From Tsukamurella ocularis (GTDB lineage: Bacteria; Actinomycetota; Actinomycetes; Mycobacteriales; Mycobacteriaceae), in assembly GCF_024807615.1 (NCBI RefSeq), contig NZ_JANUCJ010000001.1, positions 186,001 through 250,000 on the forward strand: a DNA stretch of 64,000 bases, read 5' to 3'. Both the position numbers and the translations under genes were made by a program. Below, in pieces: positions 1 to 9,109 of this stretch; the first letter of the stretch is position 1, and each line of letters begins with the position of its first letter. The notes below the pieces were generated by a model. The model was not told the DNA's origin. It searched no databases and saw nothing but the letters and a program-made list of their open reading frames with translations.

Positions 1-1241
1 ACGTTGATGACCGGATCCGGGAACGTCATCGACTCGAGGACGATGGGGTTCGCCGGGTCGCACAGGGTGTCACCGGTGGTGGTGTTCTTGAGACCGATCA
101 TCGCGTAGATGTGACCGGCGGTCGCATCCTCGACGGGCATCTCCTTGTTGGCGTGCATCTGGAAGAGCTTGCCGATGCGCTCCTTGTTGCCCTTGGTGGC
201 GTTGAGCACGCCGGTGCCCGAGTCGATGTGACCCGAGTACACGCGGACGAAGGTCAGCTTGCCGAAGAAGGGGTGCGCGGCGATCTTGAAGGCCAGGGCC
301 GAGAAGGGCTCGTCCTTGCTGGGCTTGCGCGAGATGATCTTCTCCTCGTCGCCCACGGCGTGTCCCTCGATGGAGGGGACGTCGAGCGGGCTGGGGAGGT
401 AGTCGATCACCGCGTCGAGCATGGGCTGCACGCCCTTGTTCTTGAACGCCGAGCCGCACAGCACGGGGTAGAGCTCACGCGCGACGGTGAGCTTGCGGAT
501 GGCGCCCTTGATCTCCTCGATCGAGAGCTCCTCGCCGGCGAAGTACTTCTCCATCAGAGCCTCGTCGGACTCGGCGACGGTCTCGAGCAGCTTCTCGCGG
601 TACTCGGCGGCCTTGTCGACGAGATCGGCGGGGATCTCCTCGATGGTCGGCTCGGCACCGGTGGCGACGACGCCGCGCCAGGTGATGGCCTTCTGCTCGA
701 GGAGGTCGACGACGCCGTCGAACTCGTCCTCGGCGCCGATCGGCAGCTGCAGGACGAGGGGCTTCGCGCCGAGGCGCTCCTCGATGGTGCGCACGGTGAA
801 GTAGAAGTCGGCGCCCAGCTTGTCCATCTTGTTGACGAAGCAGATACGCGGGACGTCGTACTTCTCGGCCTGCCGCCAGACCTGCTCCGACTGGGGCTCA
901 ACGCCCTCCTTGCCGTCGAAGACGGCCACGGCGCCGTCGAGCACGCGGAGCGAACGCTCCACCTCGACGGTGAAGTCGACGTGCCCGGGGGTGTCGATGA
1001 TGTTGATCTGGTTGCCGTTCCAGAAGCAGGTCACGGCGGCGGAGGTGATGGTGATACCACGCTCCTTCTCCTGCTCCATCCAGTCGGTGGTCGAGGCACC
1101 GTCGTGGGTCTCACCGATCTTGTAGTTCACACCGGTGTAGAAGAGGATGCGCTCGGTAGTGGTGGTCTTACCGGCATCGATATGCGCCATGATGCCGATG
1201 TTGCGGACCTTCGTGAGGTCGGTAAGCACTTCCTGTGCCAC
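1..1241 (-). CDS. fusA: Elongation factor G, N-terminal part (3' end outside window)
   Basis: Translocation GTPase of the ribosome. About 413 codons are present, starting at a GTG (1241) and read leftward off the window edge, so roughly 60% of a ~700-residue EF-G is visible. The N-terminus shows the P-loop [15 protein letters not shown] (residues ~19-33), the G3 box DTPGHVD, and the G4 box NKMD, followed by domain II. It is the third gene of the str operon after rpsL and rpsG, on the same strand, 129 nt downstream of rpsG. The GTG start opens the conserved MAQEVLTDL sequence typical of actinobacterial EF-G. No frame damage is seen. Identification is certain; only the truncation by the window limits it. 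Confidence 0.97.
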   Translation of the reverse strand, partial: MAQEVLTDLTKVRNIGIMAHIDAGKTTTTERILFYTGVNYKIGETHDGASTTDWMEQEKERGITITSAAVTCFWNGNQINIIDTPGHVDFTVEVERSLRVLDGAVAVFDGKEGVEPQSEQVWRQAEKYDVPRICFVNKMDKLGADFYFTVRTIEERLGAKPLVLQLPIGAEDEFDGVVDLLEQKAITWRGVVATGAEPTIEEIPADLVDKAAEYREKLLETVAESDEALMEKYFAGEELSIEEIKGAIRKLTVARELYPVLCGSAFKNKGVQPMLDAVIDYLPSPLDVPSIEGHAVGDEEKIISRKPSKDEPFSALAFKIAAHPFFGKLTFVRVYSGHIDSGTGVLNATKGNKERIGKLFQMHANKEMPVEDATAGHIYAMIGLKNTTTGDTLCDPANPIVLESMTFPDPVIN

Positions 1242-1335
1242 GGTGGTAAGCCTCGTTCTCGTTAAAGGATGGTTGGAACTCCGCCGCGGGAGCGGCACCT
1301 GCAGCTCGGTAGCGGCAGCGGTTCTCCGGTGTCCC

Positions 1336-1361
1336 GCGGGCCGACCGGTGGGCCGGCCCGC
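1336..1361 (-). terminator. Possible attenuating hairpin between rpsG and fusA
   Basis: An 8-bp inverted repeat (GCGGGCCG / CGGCCCGC) with a 10-nt loop sits just after the rpsG stop and before fusA. There is no T-run, so it is more likely a processing or partial-attenuation structure than a full terminator. Its role is inferred only from position. Confidence 0.3.
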
Positions 1362-1370
1362 AGGATCAGA

Positions 1371-1841
1371 TCACCAGCGGTAGTGCGCGAACGCCCGGTT
1401 GGCCTCGGCCATCTTGTGGGTGTCCTCGCGACGCTTCACGGAAGCGCCCAGGCCGTTGCTCGCATCGAGGATCTCGTTGGCGAGCCGCTCGACCATGGTC
1501 TTCTCGCGACGCTGCCGCGTGAAGGTCACCAGCCAGCGCAGCGCGAGGGTGTTGGCGCGACCGGCCTTCACCTCGATCGGCACCTGGTAGGTGGCGCCAC
1601 CGACACGGCGGCTCTTCACCTCGAGCGAGGGGCGCACGTTGTCCAGCGCCTTCTTGAGGGTGAGAACCGGATCGGTGCCGGTCTTCTCACGGGTGGCCTC
1701 GAGCGCGCCGTAGACGATGCGCTCGGCGGTCGACTTCTTGCCGTCCAGGAGCACCTTGTTCACGAGCTGCGTGACGACCTGCGAGCCGTAGACGGGGTCG
1801 TTGACGACGGGGCGCTTGGGCGCCGGTCCCTTACGAGGCAT
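1371..1841 (-). CDS. rpsG: 30S ribosomal protein S7
   Basis: Primary 16S rRNA-binding protein of the small-subunit head. The 156-residue product begins [13 protein letters not shown] and ends AHYRW, the normal full length and termini of actinobacterial S7. Its ATG overlaps the rpsL stop by one base (TGATG at 1843-1839), so translation of S12 and S7 is probably coupled. It is the second gene of the str operon, transcribed leftward from the promoter near 2519-2548. Nothing is abnormal in sequence or length. Confidence 0.98.
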   Translation of the reverse strand: MPRKGPAPKRPVVNDPVYGSQVVTQLVNKVLLDGKKSTAERIVYGALEATREKTGTDPVLTLKKALDNVRPSLEVKSRRVGGATYQVPIEVKAGRANTLALRWLVTFTRQRREKTMVERLANEILDASNGLGASVKRREDTHKMAEANRAFAHYRW

Positions 1842-2215
1842 CAGCCCTTCTCCTTCTTCGCGCCGTACTTGCTGCGGGCCTGCTTGCGGCTCTTGACCCC
1901 CTGGGTGTCGAGCGAGCCGCGGATGATCTTGTAGCGAACACCCGGGAGGTCCTTCACACGACCGCCGCGGACGAGCACCATCGAGTGCTCCTGAAGGTTG
2001 TGGCCTTCGCCGGGGATGTACGCGGTGACCTCGACCGAGGTGGTCAGGCGGACGCGGGCGACCTTACGGAGAGCCGAGTTCGGCTTCTTCGGGGTCGTGG
2101 TGTAGACGCGGGTGCACACGCCACGACGCTGCGGCGAGCCCTTGAGGGCCGCCACCTTCGTCTTGGTGGCCTTGTCCCGGCGGCCCTTGCGGACCAGCTG
2201 GTTGATAGTTGGCAT
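1841..2215 (-). CDS. rpsL: 30S ribosomal protein S12
   Basis: Decoding-centre protein of the small subunit. The 124-residue product starts [15 protein letters not shown] at ATG 2215; the reading frame stays open upstream to 2362 but that extension is not S12-like and is rejected. The two lysines where streptomycin-resistance substitutions fall in mycobacteria are wild type here (K43 in [10 protein letters not shown] and K88 in [11 protein letters not shown]), so no resistance is predicted from this gene. First gene of the str operon, overlapping rpsG by one base. Confidence 0.98.
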   Translation of the reverse strand: MPTINQLVRKGRRDKATKTKVAALKGSPQRRGVCTRVYTTTPKKPNSALRKVARVRLTTSVEVTAYIPGEGHNLQEHSMVLVRGGRVKDLPGVRYKIIRGSLDTQGVKSRKQARSKYGAKKEKG

Positions 2216-2512
2216 AGAAGCGCTTTTTCCTTCGTTTCGGCTGTCGCCGACCGCGCGGTCGGCTCTTCCTACTGCTGCGGTTGTAGCTCCGGGCAAGCCG
2301 CACGCCCCCAGGAAGGGGAGAACGACTTCCGCAGCGCGGCCCCACCGGCTTCGGCGACTCATCGTCGTTTCCGCTGGTCAGTCCCGTTTCCGGGAAGTAG
2401 CTACCCGCCTCGCGCGTACCCCGAGGTCGGGCGTGTCGCGTGTCCGTGGGCGGTTCCGGAGGTCCGGCCTAGCCATGGACACGTGTGAATAGTCCTGGTT
2501 ACCCAGGCACGG
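2216..2512 (-). other. Long untranslated leader of the str operon
   Basis: About 300 nt separate the predicted transcription start from the rpsL ATG. No convincing gene is present in either direction. A short stem (CCTGG/CCAGG, 2493-2506) lies near the 5' end. Such a length leaves room for leader-based control by ribosomal proteins, but no specific known leader motif was recognised. Confidence 0.4.
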
Positions 2513-2518
2513 CGACCA

Positions 2519-2548
2519 AGCTTACCCGCCTGAACTCACACTGGTCAA
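2519..2548 (-). promoter_or_regulatory. Sigma-70-type promoter of rpsL-rpsG-fusA
   Basis: On the minus strand a -35 TTGACC (2548-2543) is followed after 18 nt by a -10 TAAGCT (2524-2519). Both match the housekeeping sigma consensus, and the site is oriented toward rpsL. It directly abuts the 3' end of the neighbouring glycosylase gene. Confidence 0.6.
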
Positions 2549-2558
2549 AATGCATTGC

Positions 2559-3437
2559 CTACAGGCCACGATAGTCGCGCACGGAGACCCGCGGCCCGCG
2601 GCGTTCGCGGTCGACGCCGGCGCGGACCAGTAGCCTGATCACCCGTCCGCGCTGGCCCCGATAGGGTTCGAGTACGTCGAGCATTCCGGGATCGTCCAAC
2701 GCCTCGCCCGTGAGCGCTATTCCCACGATGCGGGGCAGGTGGTAGTCCCCGACGGGCACGGCGTCCGGATCGCCGCACGCCCGCCCGAGCAGGTCCCCGA
2801 CGGTCCACGGTCCGATGCCGGGGAGGGCCCCGAGCTTCGCCGGACGGTGCTCGACCTCGACCGCGCTCGCCCCGACGATCGTGCGCATCCGGACGGGTTC
2901 CACGCCGGCGCGGTGCCACTCCCAGCCGGGGATCGTGGCCCACTCGGCGCGCGGCGGCGGCACCCGCAGGTCTGGCCCGCCGGTCGGCCCCGGGGCGACG
3001 GTGCCGAACCGTCGAACCAGGTACCGCCAGGACCGCCACGCCTCCGCGCCCACGACCTTCTGCTCGAGCACGGTCGGGACGAGGGTCTCCCAGACCCGGT
3101 TCGAGCGAGTGAGGCGCAGGCCCGGCGAGGCGGCCACGGCCCGCTCGACGATGTCGTGGCGCGGAACCAGTGCCGACGGCTCGTCGTCCGCGCCGGCCAT
3201 CGCGGGGGCGTTGTCGAGGAGCCACTGGGCCCCACTCCCCCACGCCTGCGCGGTCACCGTCCCGTCGGCGAGGTGCAGGCGGAGCGTGCCCGGGCCGTCC
3301 GGGGTGTGCACGGCCCGCCAGAGCGCACCGTCGGGCGTGCGCGCGTAGGCCGGATCGCCTCCGCCGCGGCGGAGCACGCCGACGGTGCCGTGCAGGTCGA
3401 GGGCGTGCCCCGGAGCCCATGAGCGTTCTGCCGTCAC
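2559..3437 (-). CDS. AlkA-like DNA-3-methyladenine glycosylase (HhH-GPD)
   Basis: Base-excision repair enzyme expected to remove alkylated purines from DNA. The 292-residue protein has a helix-hairpin-helix with LGALPGIGPWTVGDLL around residue 210, followed at the GPD position by VPVGDYHLPR, where the Asp is the family's catalytic acid. The N-terminal ~100 residues resemble the AlkA beta domain. It starts at ATG 3437, 9 nt after the DUF5313 gene stop on the same strand, so the two may be co-transcribed. It is transcribed toward the str promoter. Function is by family; substrate range is not visible. Confidence 0.85.
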   Translation of the reverse strand: MTAERSWAPGHALDLHGTVGVLRRGGGDPAYARTPDGALWRAVHTPDGPGTLRLHLADGTVTAQAWGSGAQWLLDNAPAMAGADDEPSALVPRHDIVERAVAASPGLRLTRSNRVWETLVPTVLEQKVVGAEAWRSWRYLVRRFGTVAPGPTGGPDLRVPPPRAEWATIPGWEWHRAGVEPVRMRTIVGASAVEVEHRPAKLGALPGIGPWTVGDLLGRACGDPDAVPVGDYHLPRIVGIALTGEALDDPGMLDVLEPYRGQRGRVIRLLVRAGVDRERRGPRVSVRDYRGL

Positions 3438-3446
3438 CCGGCGAGG

Positions 3447-3839
3447 CTACGCCGCCCGGTGCCGGTACTTCTCCTCGTAGACCTGGGCGCGGCGACGGTG
3501 CTCGGCGAGCTGGCTGCCACTCTCGGTGTGCGGATCGATGCCGTTGTCGACGAGAAGTTCCTGCAGGTAGATCGACCGCAGGCCGCCGACGAAGACGATG
3601 GCCGGCAGGGCCATCATCGCGACGAGCGCCAGCTTGACCCACAGCGGCGACGGGAGCAGCAGGGCGACGACGAGGAAGGGCACGAACATCAGCGCCCCGC
3701 GGATGAAGAACCGACGGTTGTGGCCGGGGCCGGTGGCGTCGTTGACCACCCAATCGCGCATGGAATCGGGCAGGCGCATCCCCATGAGGTACTTCACCCG
3801 TTCGAGGAGGTTCGGTGTGGTTCGCGTAGTCGTGGACAT
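3447..3839 (-). CDS. DUF5313 family membrane protein
   Basis: A 130-residue protein of a family seen mainly in mycobacteria and relatives, function unknown. It has the family's N-terminal signature PNLLERVKYLMGMRLPDSM and DATGPGHNRR, then two hydrophobic segments (about residues 47-63 and 66-85) and a charged C-terminus rich in Arg/Glu. Probably an inner-membrane protein with both ends cytoplasmic. It lies immediately upstream of the AlkA-like gene on the same strand. I cannot assign a role beyond membrane location. Confidence 0.75.
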   Translation of the reverse strand: MSTTTRTTPNLLERVKYLMGMRLPDSMRDWVVNDATGPGHNRRFFIRGALMFVPFLVVALLLPSPLWVKLALVAMMALPAIVFVGGLRSIYLQELLVDNGIDPHTESGSQLAEHRRRAQVYEEKYRHRAA

Positions 3840-3889
3840 GACTCCACGCTACGCTCGTGTGATTCAGGTCACAATCGTTCGGAAGCTGA

Positions 3890-4654
3890 TCAGCGCTCGC
3901 CGCTGCGCCGGTAAGCGAGGGCGGCAGCGCCGGCGAAGACCACGAACCACGCCAGCACATTGACCACAGCCCCGAGCAGGGAAACATGACCGCCGGAAAG
4001 CATCTCACCGCCGGTCAGCGGGTAGCGGGCGAGGGCGGTGATCCCGTACATCGGCGTGAACTGCGCGGCTGTCAGCATCCCGCCCGACAGCGGGAAGAAG
4101 ACGTTGCCGCCGAAGGCGAGCACGGTGAGCAGGAGCCCCGGCACGTGCATCACGATCTCGGGGCGCAACGCGAGGCCGAGGGCGAGCCCCAGCGCGCCGA
4201 ACAGCGCCGAGCCCAGCCACGCGAGGAGCAGCGAGAGCACCCAGACCCGCGGCTCGGCCTGTGCGCCGGTCACCGCGGCCAGCGCCGCGAGCACGATCAC
4301 GGGGAGCGCCGACATGGTCAGGGCACTCACCACCTTCGAGGCGATGTAGCCGGGCGGCTGCAGCGGAGTCAGCCGCAGGGTGCGCACCCAGCCGGTCGAC
4401 CGTTCCGTCGCGACCTGGGCGGCGGTCGTCGTCGCCGCGGCCGCGGAGCCGTAAAGCGCGAGGCCGATCATCATCCAGGCGGCGAAGTCGCCGTGGGCGA
4501 ACCGGGCGTCCGGCCCGGCCTGGGCGTGCAGGGCGAGGTACAGCACCACCGGCAGGACGGTGGTGATGATGAGGGTCTGCCGGTTGCGCAGCTGGCGCCG
4601 TACGTCGAGCAACAGGAAGCGGGGCGTCAGGCCCCAGGATGCGATGAAGGTCAT
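3890..4654 (-). CDS. ABC-2 type exporter permease
   Basis: Membrane subunit of a drug/lipid-type ABC exporter. The 254-residue protein has about six hydrophobic helices, beginning after RQLRNRQTLIITTVLPVVLY, the arrangement of ABC-2 (DrrB-like) permeases. The start ATG at 4654 overlaps the stop of the ATPase gene (ATGA, 4654-4651), so the two are translationally coupled and form one transporter. The longer open frame to 5167 is antisense-type noise across the ATPase gene. Substrate cannot be told from sequence. Confidence 0.85.
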   Translation of the reverse strand: MTFIASWGLTPRFLLLDVRRQLRNRQTLIITTVLPVVLYLALHAQAGPDARFAHGDFAAWMMIGLALYGSAAAATTTAAQVATERSTGWVRTLRLTPLQPPGYIASKVVSALTMSALPVIVLAALAAVTGAQAEPRVWVLSLLLAWLGSALFGALGLALGLALRPEIVMHVPGLLLTVLAFGGNVFFPLSGGMLTAAQFTPMYGITALARYPLTGGEMLSGGHVSLLGAVVNVLAWFVVFAGAAALAYRRSGER

Positions 4655-5532
4655 AACTTCTCCTCGGTGAGCTGCAGGAACGCCTCTTCGAGACCGTGGG
4701 TGCGGGTCTCCACGTCGCGGGCGTCGGTACGGGTGAGCAGGAAGCGGAGCGCGTCGTCGGACGCGCGAGGGTCGCCGTCGACGGCGAAGACGGTGCGCTC
4801 GCCACGCACCTCCGCCACGCGGAGGCCGGGCACGGCCGCGACGAGCGCGGCGGCACCGTCGGGACCGAGCACCGCGGAGACGCGCCGGCCGGTGGCTGCG
4901 GCCCGGACGTCGGCGGTGGCGCCGTCGGCGACGATCCGGCCGCCCGCGATCATGACCACCCGGTCGGCGAAGCGATCCGCCTCCTCCAGGTAGTGGGTGG
5001 CGAAGAGCACCGTCGTGCCGCGGCCGGCGTCGGCGCGGACGGCGGCCCAGAACCGGCGCCGGGCGTCGACGTCCATGCCGGCAGTGGGCTCGTCGAGGAC
5101 GAGCACGTCGGGCTCCGCGAGCAGGGCCAGGGCGAACCGCAGCGCCTGCTGCTGCCCGCCGGAGCACTTCCCGACGGTGCGCCGCCGCAGGTCGCCGAGG
5201 CCGGCGCGGGCGATCGCGGCGTCCGGGTCGGAGCCGGGGTGCAGCGCCGCGATCAGTTCGACGGTGTCCTGCACGGTGAGCCCAGGAAGGAGCCCGCCCG
5301 ACTGCTGCACGGCAGCGACGGTGCCGGTGTGCGTCGCGGTACCGGCGTCCGGGGCGATGAGGCCGAGGACCATGTCGATCGTGGTGCTCTTGCCCGCGCC
5401 GTTGGGGCCGAGGAAGGCCACGACCTCACCCTGCTGGACGGTGAGGTCGATGCCGTCGACGGCGGTGAACCGCTCACCCGTCGGGGTCGTGTAGGTCTTG
5501 GTCAGCGATCTGAGTTCCAGTGCCGGTGTCAT
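4651..5532 (-). CDS. ABC exporter ATP-binding protein
   Basis: ATPase that powers the adjacent ABC-2 permease. The 293-residue protein shows Walker A GPNGAGKST, Q-loop region VQQSGGLLPG, signature CSGGQQQ, Walker B VLVLDEPTAGMD and the H-switch ATHYLEEADR. The C-terminal ~80 residues form the accessory region common to DrrA/NatA types. ATG 5532 (MTPALELRSL) is preferred because the nucleotide-binding fold begins right after it; the frame is open upstream to 5601. Divergent from the secreted-protein gene at 5640, so 5533-5639 must hold two promoters. Confidence 0.88.
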   Translation of the reverse strand: MTPALELRSLTKTYTTPTGERFTAVDGIDLTVQQGEVVAFLGPNGAGKSTTIDMVLGLIAPDAGTATHTGTVAAVQQSGGLLPGLTVQDTVELIAALHPGSDPDAAIARAGLGDLRRRTVGKCSGGQQQALRFALALLAEPDVLVLDEPTAGMDVDARRRFWAAVRADAGRGTTVLFATHYLEEADRFADRVVMIAGGRIVADGATADVRAAATGRRVSAVLGPDGAAALVAAVPGLRVAEVRGERTVFAVDGDPRASDDALRFLLTRTDARDVETRTHGLEEAFLQLTEEKL

Positions 5533-5639
5533 GCCGTCGACGATGCCCGCGACCTGCGCCGATCGGATCCACCCGCGGGTGGAGGCCGGGGTGGAGATCA
5601 CCCTGTGACGTAGGTCATAGTCGGAGTAGATTCACTGCC

Positions 5640-6533
5640 ATGCGTGTGCGGTACTCCTTCTCCCTCGCGGCGGCGCTCGCGCTGTGCGCGGCCGCCCCGG
5701 CGTTCGGCGCGTCGCCGCCGGGGGCACTGCTCGGCGAGTTCGCGCAGAACCAGCTGGAGAACTGCGCCGCGATCTGCCCGTACGCGCTGCAGGGCGCGAT
5801 CGGTGTCCCCGTGGGTGCGCTCTCCGCGCCGGGCGCGGCGCTCACCGCGGCACCGGGCGGCCCCCTCCGGGCGCTCGGTGCGGGGGCCGCGGTGGTGACC
5901 GGGCCCGCCGACGCCGCGATGACCGGCATCATCGGCAACGACCTCAATCAGGTGGTCCCGCGGTTCCAGAACGGCGTGCTCATCGGTGTGCTCGACCTGA
6001 TGCGGATCGGGGGTGGCACCGGCTCAGCCGGCGCGCTGCGCACCGACCTGCTGGCCGCGCTCCAGGAGCCACTACCGCCGGTGGCGCCGACGCCGCCCCC
6101 GCTCACGACGCCGCCGCCCTTCGGCATCACGCCGGCGCCCCAGGGTCCGGCGGAGACCGCGGTGGTGCAGGGGACGAACGCCTTCTTCGCCGCGGCCTTC
6201 TACGTCCCGGAGCTGTCGCTACTCGGGGCCACGCAGACCGCGAACGCCGCCGCGACGACGCTCGCGGAGTCCGGCGACCCGGTCGGCGCGGTCCAGGCCG
6301 GACTGGACGCCGCGGGGGCCGTGGGGGCGGAAAACACGCGGATCTTGGAGCGGGCGCTCTCGTCGCCGTCGACCAGCAGGCCGACGGGCGCGCAGGCGAC
6401 GGGCTCTGGCGATGCGGCAGGCGCCGGCCAGAGTGCGACGGCCACCGACGACCCCACCGAGCCGGGCGACGCCACCGGCGCGAGCTCCACCAACGCGACG
6501 GGCTCCAGTGGGTCCGCCGGCGACGGGGACTGA
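5640..6533 (+). CDS. Secreted Ala/Pro-rich protein of unknown function
   Basis: A 297-residue protein with a clear signal peptide (MRVRYSFSLAAALALCAAAPAFG, cleavage likely near AFGA-SPP). Two cysteines in ENCAAICPY could form a disulfide. The middle has a Pro-rich linker (PPVAPTPPPLTTPPP, about residue 143) between two Ala/Gly-rich helical stretches, and the last ~60 residues are a low-complexity Ser/Thr/Gly/Asp tail. No catalytic motif was recognised. It could be a cell-wall or surface protein. The start follows a short spacer from the divergent ABC operon; it stands alone on its strand. Confidence 0.7.
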   Translation: MRVRYSFSLAAALALCAAAPAFGASPPGALLGEFAQNQLENCAAICPYALQGAIGVPVGALSAPGAALTAAPGGPLRALGAGAAVVTGPADAAMTGIIGNDLNQVVPRFQNGVLIGVLDLMRIGGGTGSAGALRTDLLAALQEPLPPVAPTPPPLTTPPPFGITPAPQGPAETAVVQGTNAFFAAAFYVPELSLLGATQTANAAATTLAESGDPVGAVQAGLDAAGAVGAENTRILERALSSPSTSRPTGAQATGSGDAAGAGQSATATDDPTEPGDATGASSTNATGSSGSAGDGD

Positions 6534-6579
6534 GCCACGTCAGTCGGCGCCGCACGGCGAACGCCGCCCGGAGGTCCGC

Positions 6580-6864
6580 TCAGGCGGACTCGGCCGCGGC
6601 CCTGGCTTCGATCCGCGCCCGGACCTCCGGGCGGCGCAGCGGCGGCACGGTCTTCGGCGGCTGCCGGCGCGCAGGCAACGCGTCGAGCAGTTCCTCCGTC
6701 GCGGCGGTCACCTTGGCGACCGCGAGCTCGAAGGCGTCGTGGTTGGCGTCGCTGACCTTCTGAATCCCCGAGACCTTGCGCACGTACTGCCGCGCCGCAG
6801 CCTCGATCTCCTCGTCGGTGGCGGCGGGTTCGAGTCCCCGCAGTTCAGTGATGTTCCGGCACAT
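6580..6864 (-). CDS. DUF2277 domain protein
   Basis: A 94-residue soluble protein with the family signature MCRNITELRGLEP, then ATDEEIEAAARQYVRKVSG, a helical core, and a basic C-terminal tail. The family is widespread in actinobacteria with no established function; a conserved MCRNI start is its hallmark. The C-terminus (RRPEVRARIEARAAAESA) is extended and charged. It sits alone, convergent with the secreted-protein gene, and upstream lies the kinase remnant. Confidence 0.8.
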   Translation of the reverse strand: MCRNITELRGLEPAATDEEIEAAARQYVRKVSGIQKVSDANHDAFELAVAKVTAATEELLDALPARRQPPKTVPPLRRPEVRARIEARAAAESA

Positions 6865-6941
6865 ACTCCGACGGTAGTCCCACTCCAGATAAACCGCTGT
6901 CGCACCGCGGACTTCACCGCGCGATCAGCCGGGGAGGCGAC

Positions 6942-7031
6942 GTCCTGTCGATCGAGTCGCATCCGAACGTCGTGGATATGCACGGCCGCGCCGAGGTCGA
7001 CGGCCGACTGTGGCTGGCGTGGGACTACGCC
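6942..7031 (+). pseudogene. Remnant of a serine/threonine protein kinase N-lobe
   Basis: One frame of this otherwise non-coding gap reads HPNVVDMHGRAEVDG then RLWLAWDY, which matches the beta4-hinge segment of actinobacterial PknB-type kinases (typically HPNVVxVHDRGExDG..LWIAMDY). No P-loop lysine lies upstream, no catalytic loop downstream, and the frame loses resemblance after the hinge. It is therefore a short fossil, not a gene. The match is from memory of the family, not from an alignment. Confidence 0.5.
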
Positions 7032-7081
7032 GCCGCCTTCGTCTCCTTCAGCTTCTTCCGAGATCCGCGCTGCGGCCCGGG

Positions 7082-7996
7082 TCAGACCAAAGCCACCACT
7101 TCGTCGGCGCAGCCCCAGCTCAGGGTCACCCCGGCCCCGCCGTGGCCGTAGCAATGGACGACGTCGCCGTCGCGCTCGAGGCGCACCGTCGGGCGGGAGG
7201 GCCGCAGGCCGACGTTGTGGCCGAGCACGCGCGCGTCCGCGAGCTCGGGGACGAGCGCGCGGGCCCGGGCGACGATGGCGTCGGCGGTGGCCGCGTCGAT
7301 GGTGAGGTCCTCGGCGCCGTGGTCCTCGGTGCCACCGACCACGACATCGCGCGAGCGCGGCACGACGTACGTGGTGACGCCGAGATCGAGAGCGGAATCG
7401 TCGATCCACCAGCGGTCCACCCCCACCTGCTCGAGATACACCACTTGGCCTCGGACCGGCTCGAGGGTGGCGTCGCCGACGAACTCGCGCGCGCCCAGTC
7501 CGGTCGCGTTGACGACGATGCCGTCCAGCTCGTCGAGGGACCGCACCTCCCGTTGTTCGACGGTGCCGCCCAGCTCGCGGACGCGGCCCGCGAGCCATGG
7601 CAGGTAGACCGGCATCTCGATGACCGGCGAGACGAAGCTCCATCCCTCCGCGTAGCCGGGCCGCGGCGCCACGACCCGCTCGACCGAGGGCACGGCGGAC
7701 GTCCACCACGGTTCCGGGACGGGCTCGCGGAAGATTTCGGTGCCGGGCGTCATGACGACACCGTCGGCGTCGCGGGCGGAGAGCGCCGTGAACTCGGCGA
7801 GCGTCGCCGCGGACCATCCGGTCACCCGGTCGCGGGGCTCGGCGAGATACGGGTACCAGACGGCGGCGGCGACCGCGGAGGTCAGGCCGGGCGTGAGTTC
7901 CCGCCCGTACACGCGAACGCAGTGTCCCGCCTCGAGTAGGCGCACCGCGCACGACAGTCCGATCACGCCGGCACCGACGATCGTCACCTCAGCCAT
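7082..7996 (-). CDS. D-amino-acid oxidase (FAD-dependent)
   Basis: Flavoenzyme that oxidatively deaminates D-amino acids to keto acids, ammonia and H2O2. The 304-residue protein begins with the Rossmann fingerprint VTIVGAGVIGLSCAVRLLEAGH, contains the DAO-type core AVWYPYLAEPRDRV, LEPVRGQVVYLE and the substrate-site/C-terminal motif VGLRPSRPTVRLE..HCYGHGGAGVTLSWG. Length matches bacterial DAO. The start ATG 7996 directly precedes the fingerprint. It is monocistronic, divergent from the thioesterase-like gene. D-aspartate versus neutral D-amino-acid preference cannot be decided by eye. Confidence 0.87.
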   Translation of the reverse strand: MAEVTIVGAGVIGLSCAVRLLEAGHCVRVYGRELTPGLTSAVAAAVWYPYLAEPRDRVTGWSAATLAEFTALSARDADGVVMTPGTEIFREPVPEPWWTSAVPSVERVVAPRPGYAEGWSFVSPVIEMPVYLPWLAGRVRELGGTVEQREVRSLDELDGIVVNATGLGAREFVGDATLEPVRGQVVYLEQVGVDRWWIDDSALDLGVTTYVVPRSRDVVVGGTEDHGAEDLTIDAATADAIVARARALVPELADARVLGHNVGLRPSRPTVRLERDGDVVHCYGHGGAGVTLSWGCADEVVALV

Positions 7997-8158
7997 GCGG
8001 ACAGCCTGTCATGCCGGCCGCCTGGTCCGGCGCCCGTTCCCGCGATGCGACCACCCGGTCACGATTGCAGCGCGGGCACGCCCGCACGAAGGTCGGATCA
8101 ACGCCCTCACGGCGAAGTTCCAGCGCGACTGAGTGCCCGTCTCGTTAGGCTCTCCCCT

Positions 8159-8992
8159 GTGAGTGACTACGAGTTCCTGCAGGCAGCGCCGCCCGGGCCC
8201 TCCTTCGAGAGGAGCTGGCCCGTCCGCACAGGCGACGTCGACCCCGAGCGTCGGGTCCGGCTCGACGGGATCGCGCGCTACCTGCAGGACATGGCGAACG
8301 ATGAGATGTTCCATCGCGGCTTCGACGCCACCGACCCGTACTGGCTGGTGCGCCGCAGCATCATCGACGTGCTCGAGCCACTGCAGTGGCCCTCGGAGGT
8401 GACACTCCTGCGCTGGTGCGAGTCCACCAGCTCCCGGTGGTGCAACATGCGGATCACACTGCGCGGCAGTGCAGGTGGGCACGTCGAGACCGAGGCCTTC
8501 TGGATCCGATTCAGCGCGGACTCGGGGATGCCGACGCACATCAGCGACGGCGGCATGGAGTACCTGCAACAGCACGTGACGGAGACCCGGCTGCGCTGGA
8601 AGGCACTCAACACCGCCGCTCCACCCGAGCCCTCGGAGGGCGACTACACGGTGAAGCTGCGCGCCACCGACTTCGACCCTTACCAGCACCTCAACAACGC
8701 CTCCTACTTGCAGCTGGTCGAGGACGACCTGAACGGCGACGCGCTGCTCGCGGCCCCACACCGCGCGATCATCGAGTACCTCGCGCCGATACCCCTGGGT
8801 TCCAGCGTGCAGGTCCGGTCGGAGCGCGACGACACCGGCTACCGGCAGTGGCTCTTTCTTCTCGACGAGGACGGGGCGCCCGCCCGCAAGCCGGCGTCGA
8901 CGGTCTCTGTCGTCGCGCTCCCCGGCGCCCCCTTCGACCCTCCCGCTCCGTGGCCGCCGGAACAGGTCGAACGGATCGAGTGGCGAGTCTGA
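8159..8992 (+). CDS. Acyl-ACP thioesterase-like double-hotdog protein
   Basis: A 277-residue protein resembling FatA/acyl-[ACP] thioesterases that release fatty acids from carrier protein. The N-terminal hotdog contains VRLDGIARYLQDMANDEMF and the second half has the family-type DFDPYQHLNNASYLQLVEDDL, where Asn/His residues belong to the active site. A GTG start at 8159 (VSDYEFLQ) is chosen over the longer frame because the upstream part is low-quality sequence. It is followed by the MFS gene after 117 nt. Co-transcription is uncertain. Confidence 0.75.
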   Translation: MSDYEFLQAAPPGPSFERSWPVRTGDVDPERRVRLDGIARYLQDMANDEMFHRGFDATDPYWLVRRSIIDVLEPLQWPSEVTLLRWCESTSSRWCNMRITLRGSAGGHVETEAFWIRFSADSGMPTHISDGGMEYLQQHVTETRLRWKALNTAAPPEPSEGDYTVKLRATDFDPYQHLNNASYLQLVEDDLNGDALLAAPHRAIIEYLAPIPLGSSVQVRSERDDTGYRQWLFLLDEDGAPARKPASTVSVVALPGAPFDPPAPWPPEQVERIEWRV

Positions 8993-9109
8993 CGGCCCCG
9001 TATCGGTCGAAAAGGCGCACCTCCCCCACCCCGCGTGGCGGCAATCCATTCGCAGGCCTAAGCTCCTTGAGGTAGAGAGATAAGATCTTCTAACTTTAAG
9101 GACGGAACG

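Noticed and set aside
2216-2362. N-terminal extension of rpsL in the same frame
   Set aside because: S12 has a conserved start MPTINQL at 2215; the extension has no similarity and would lie in the leader.
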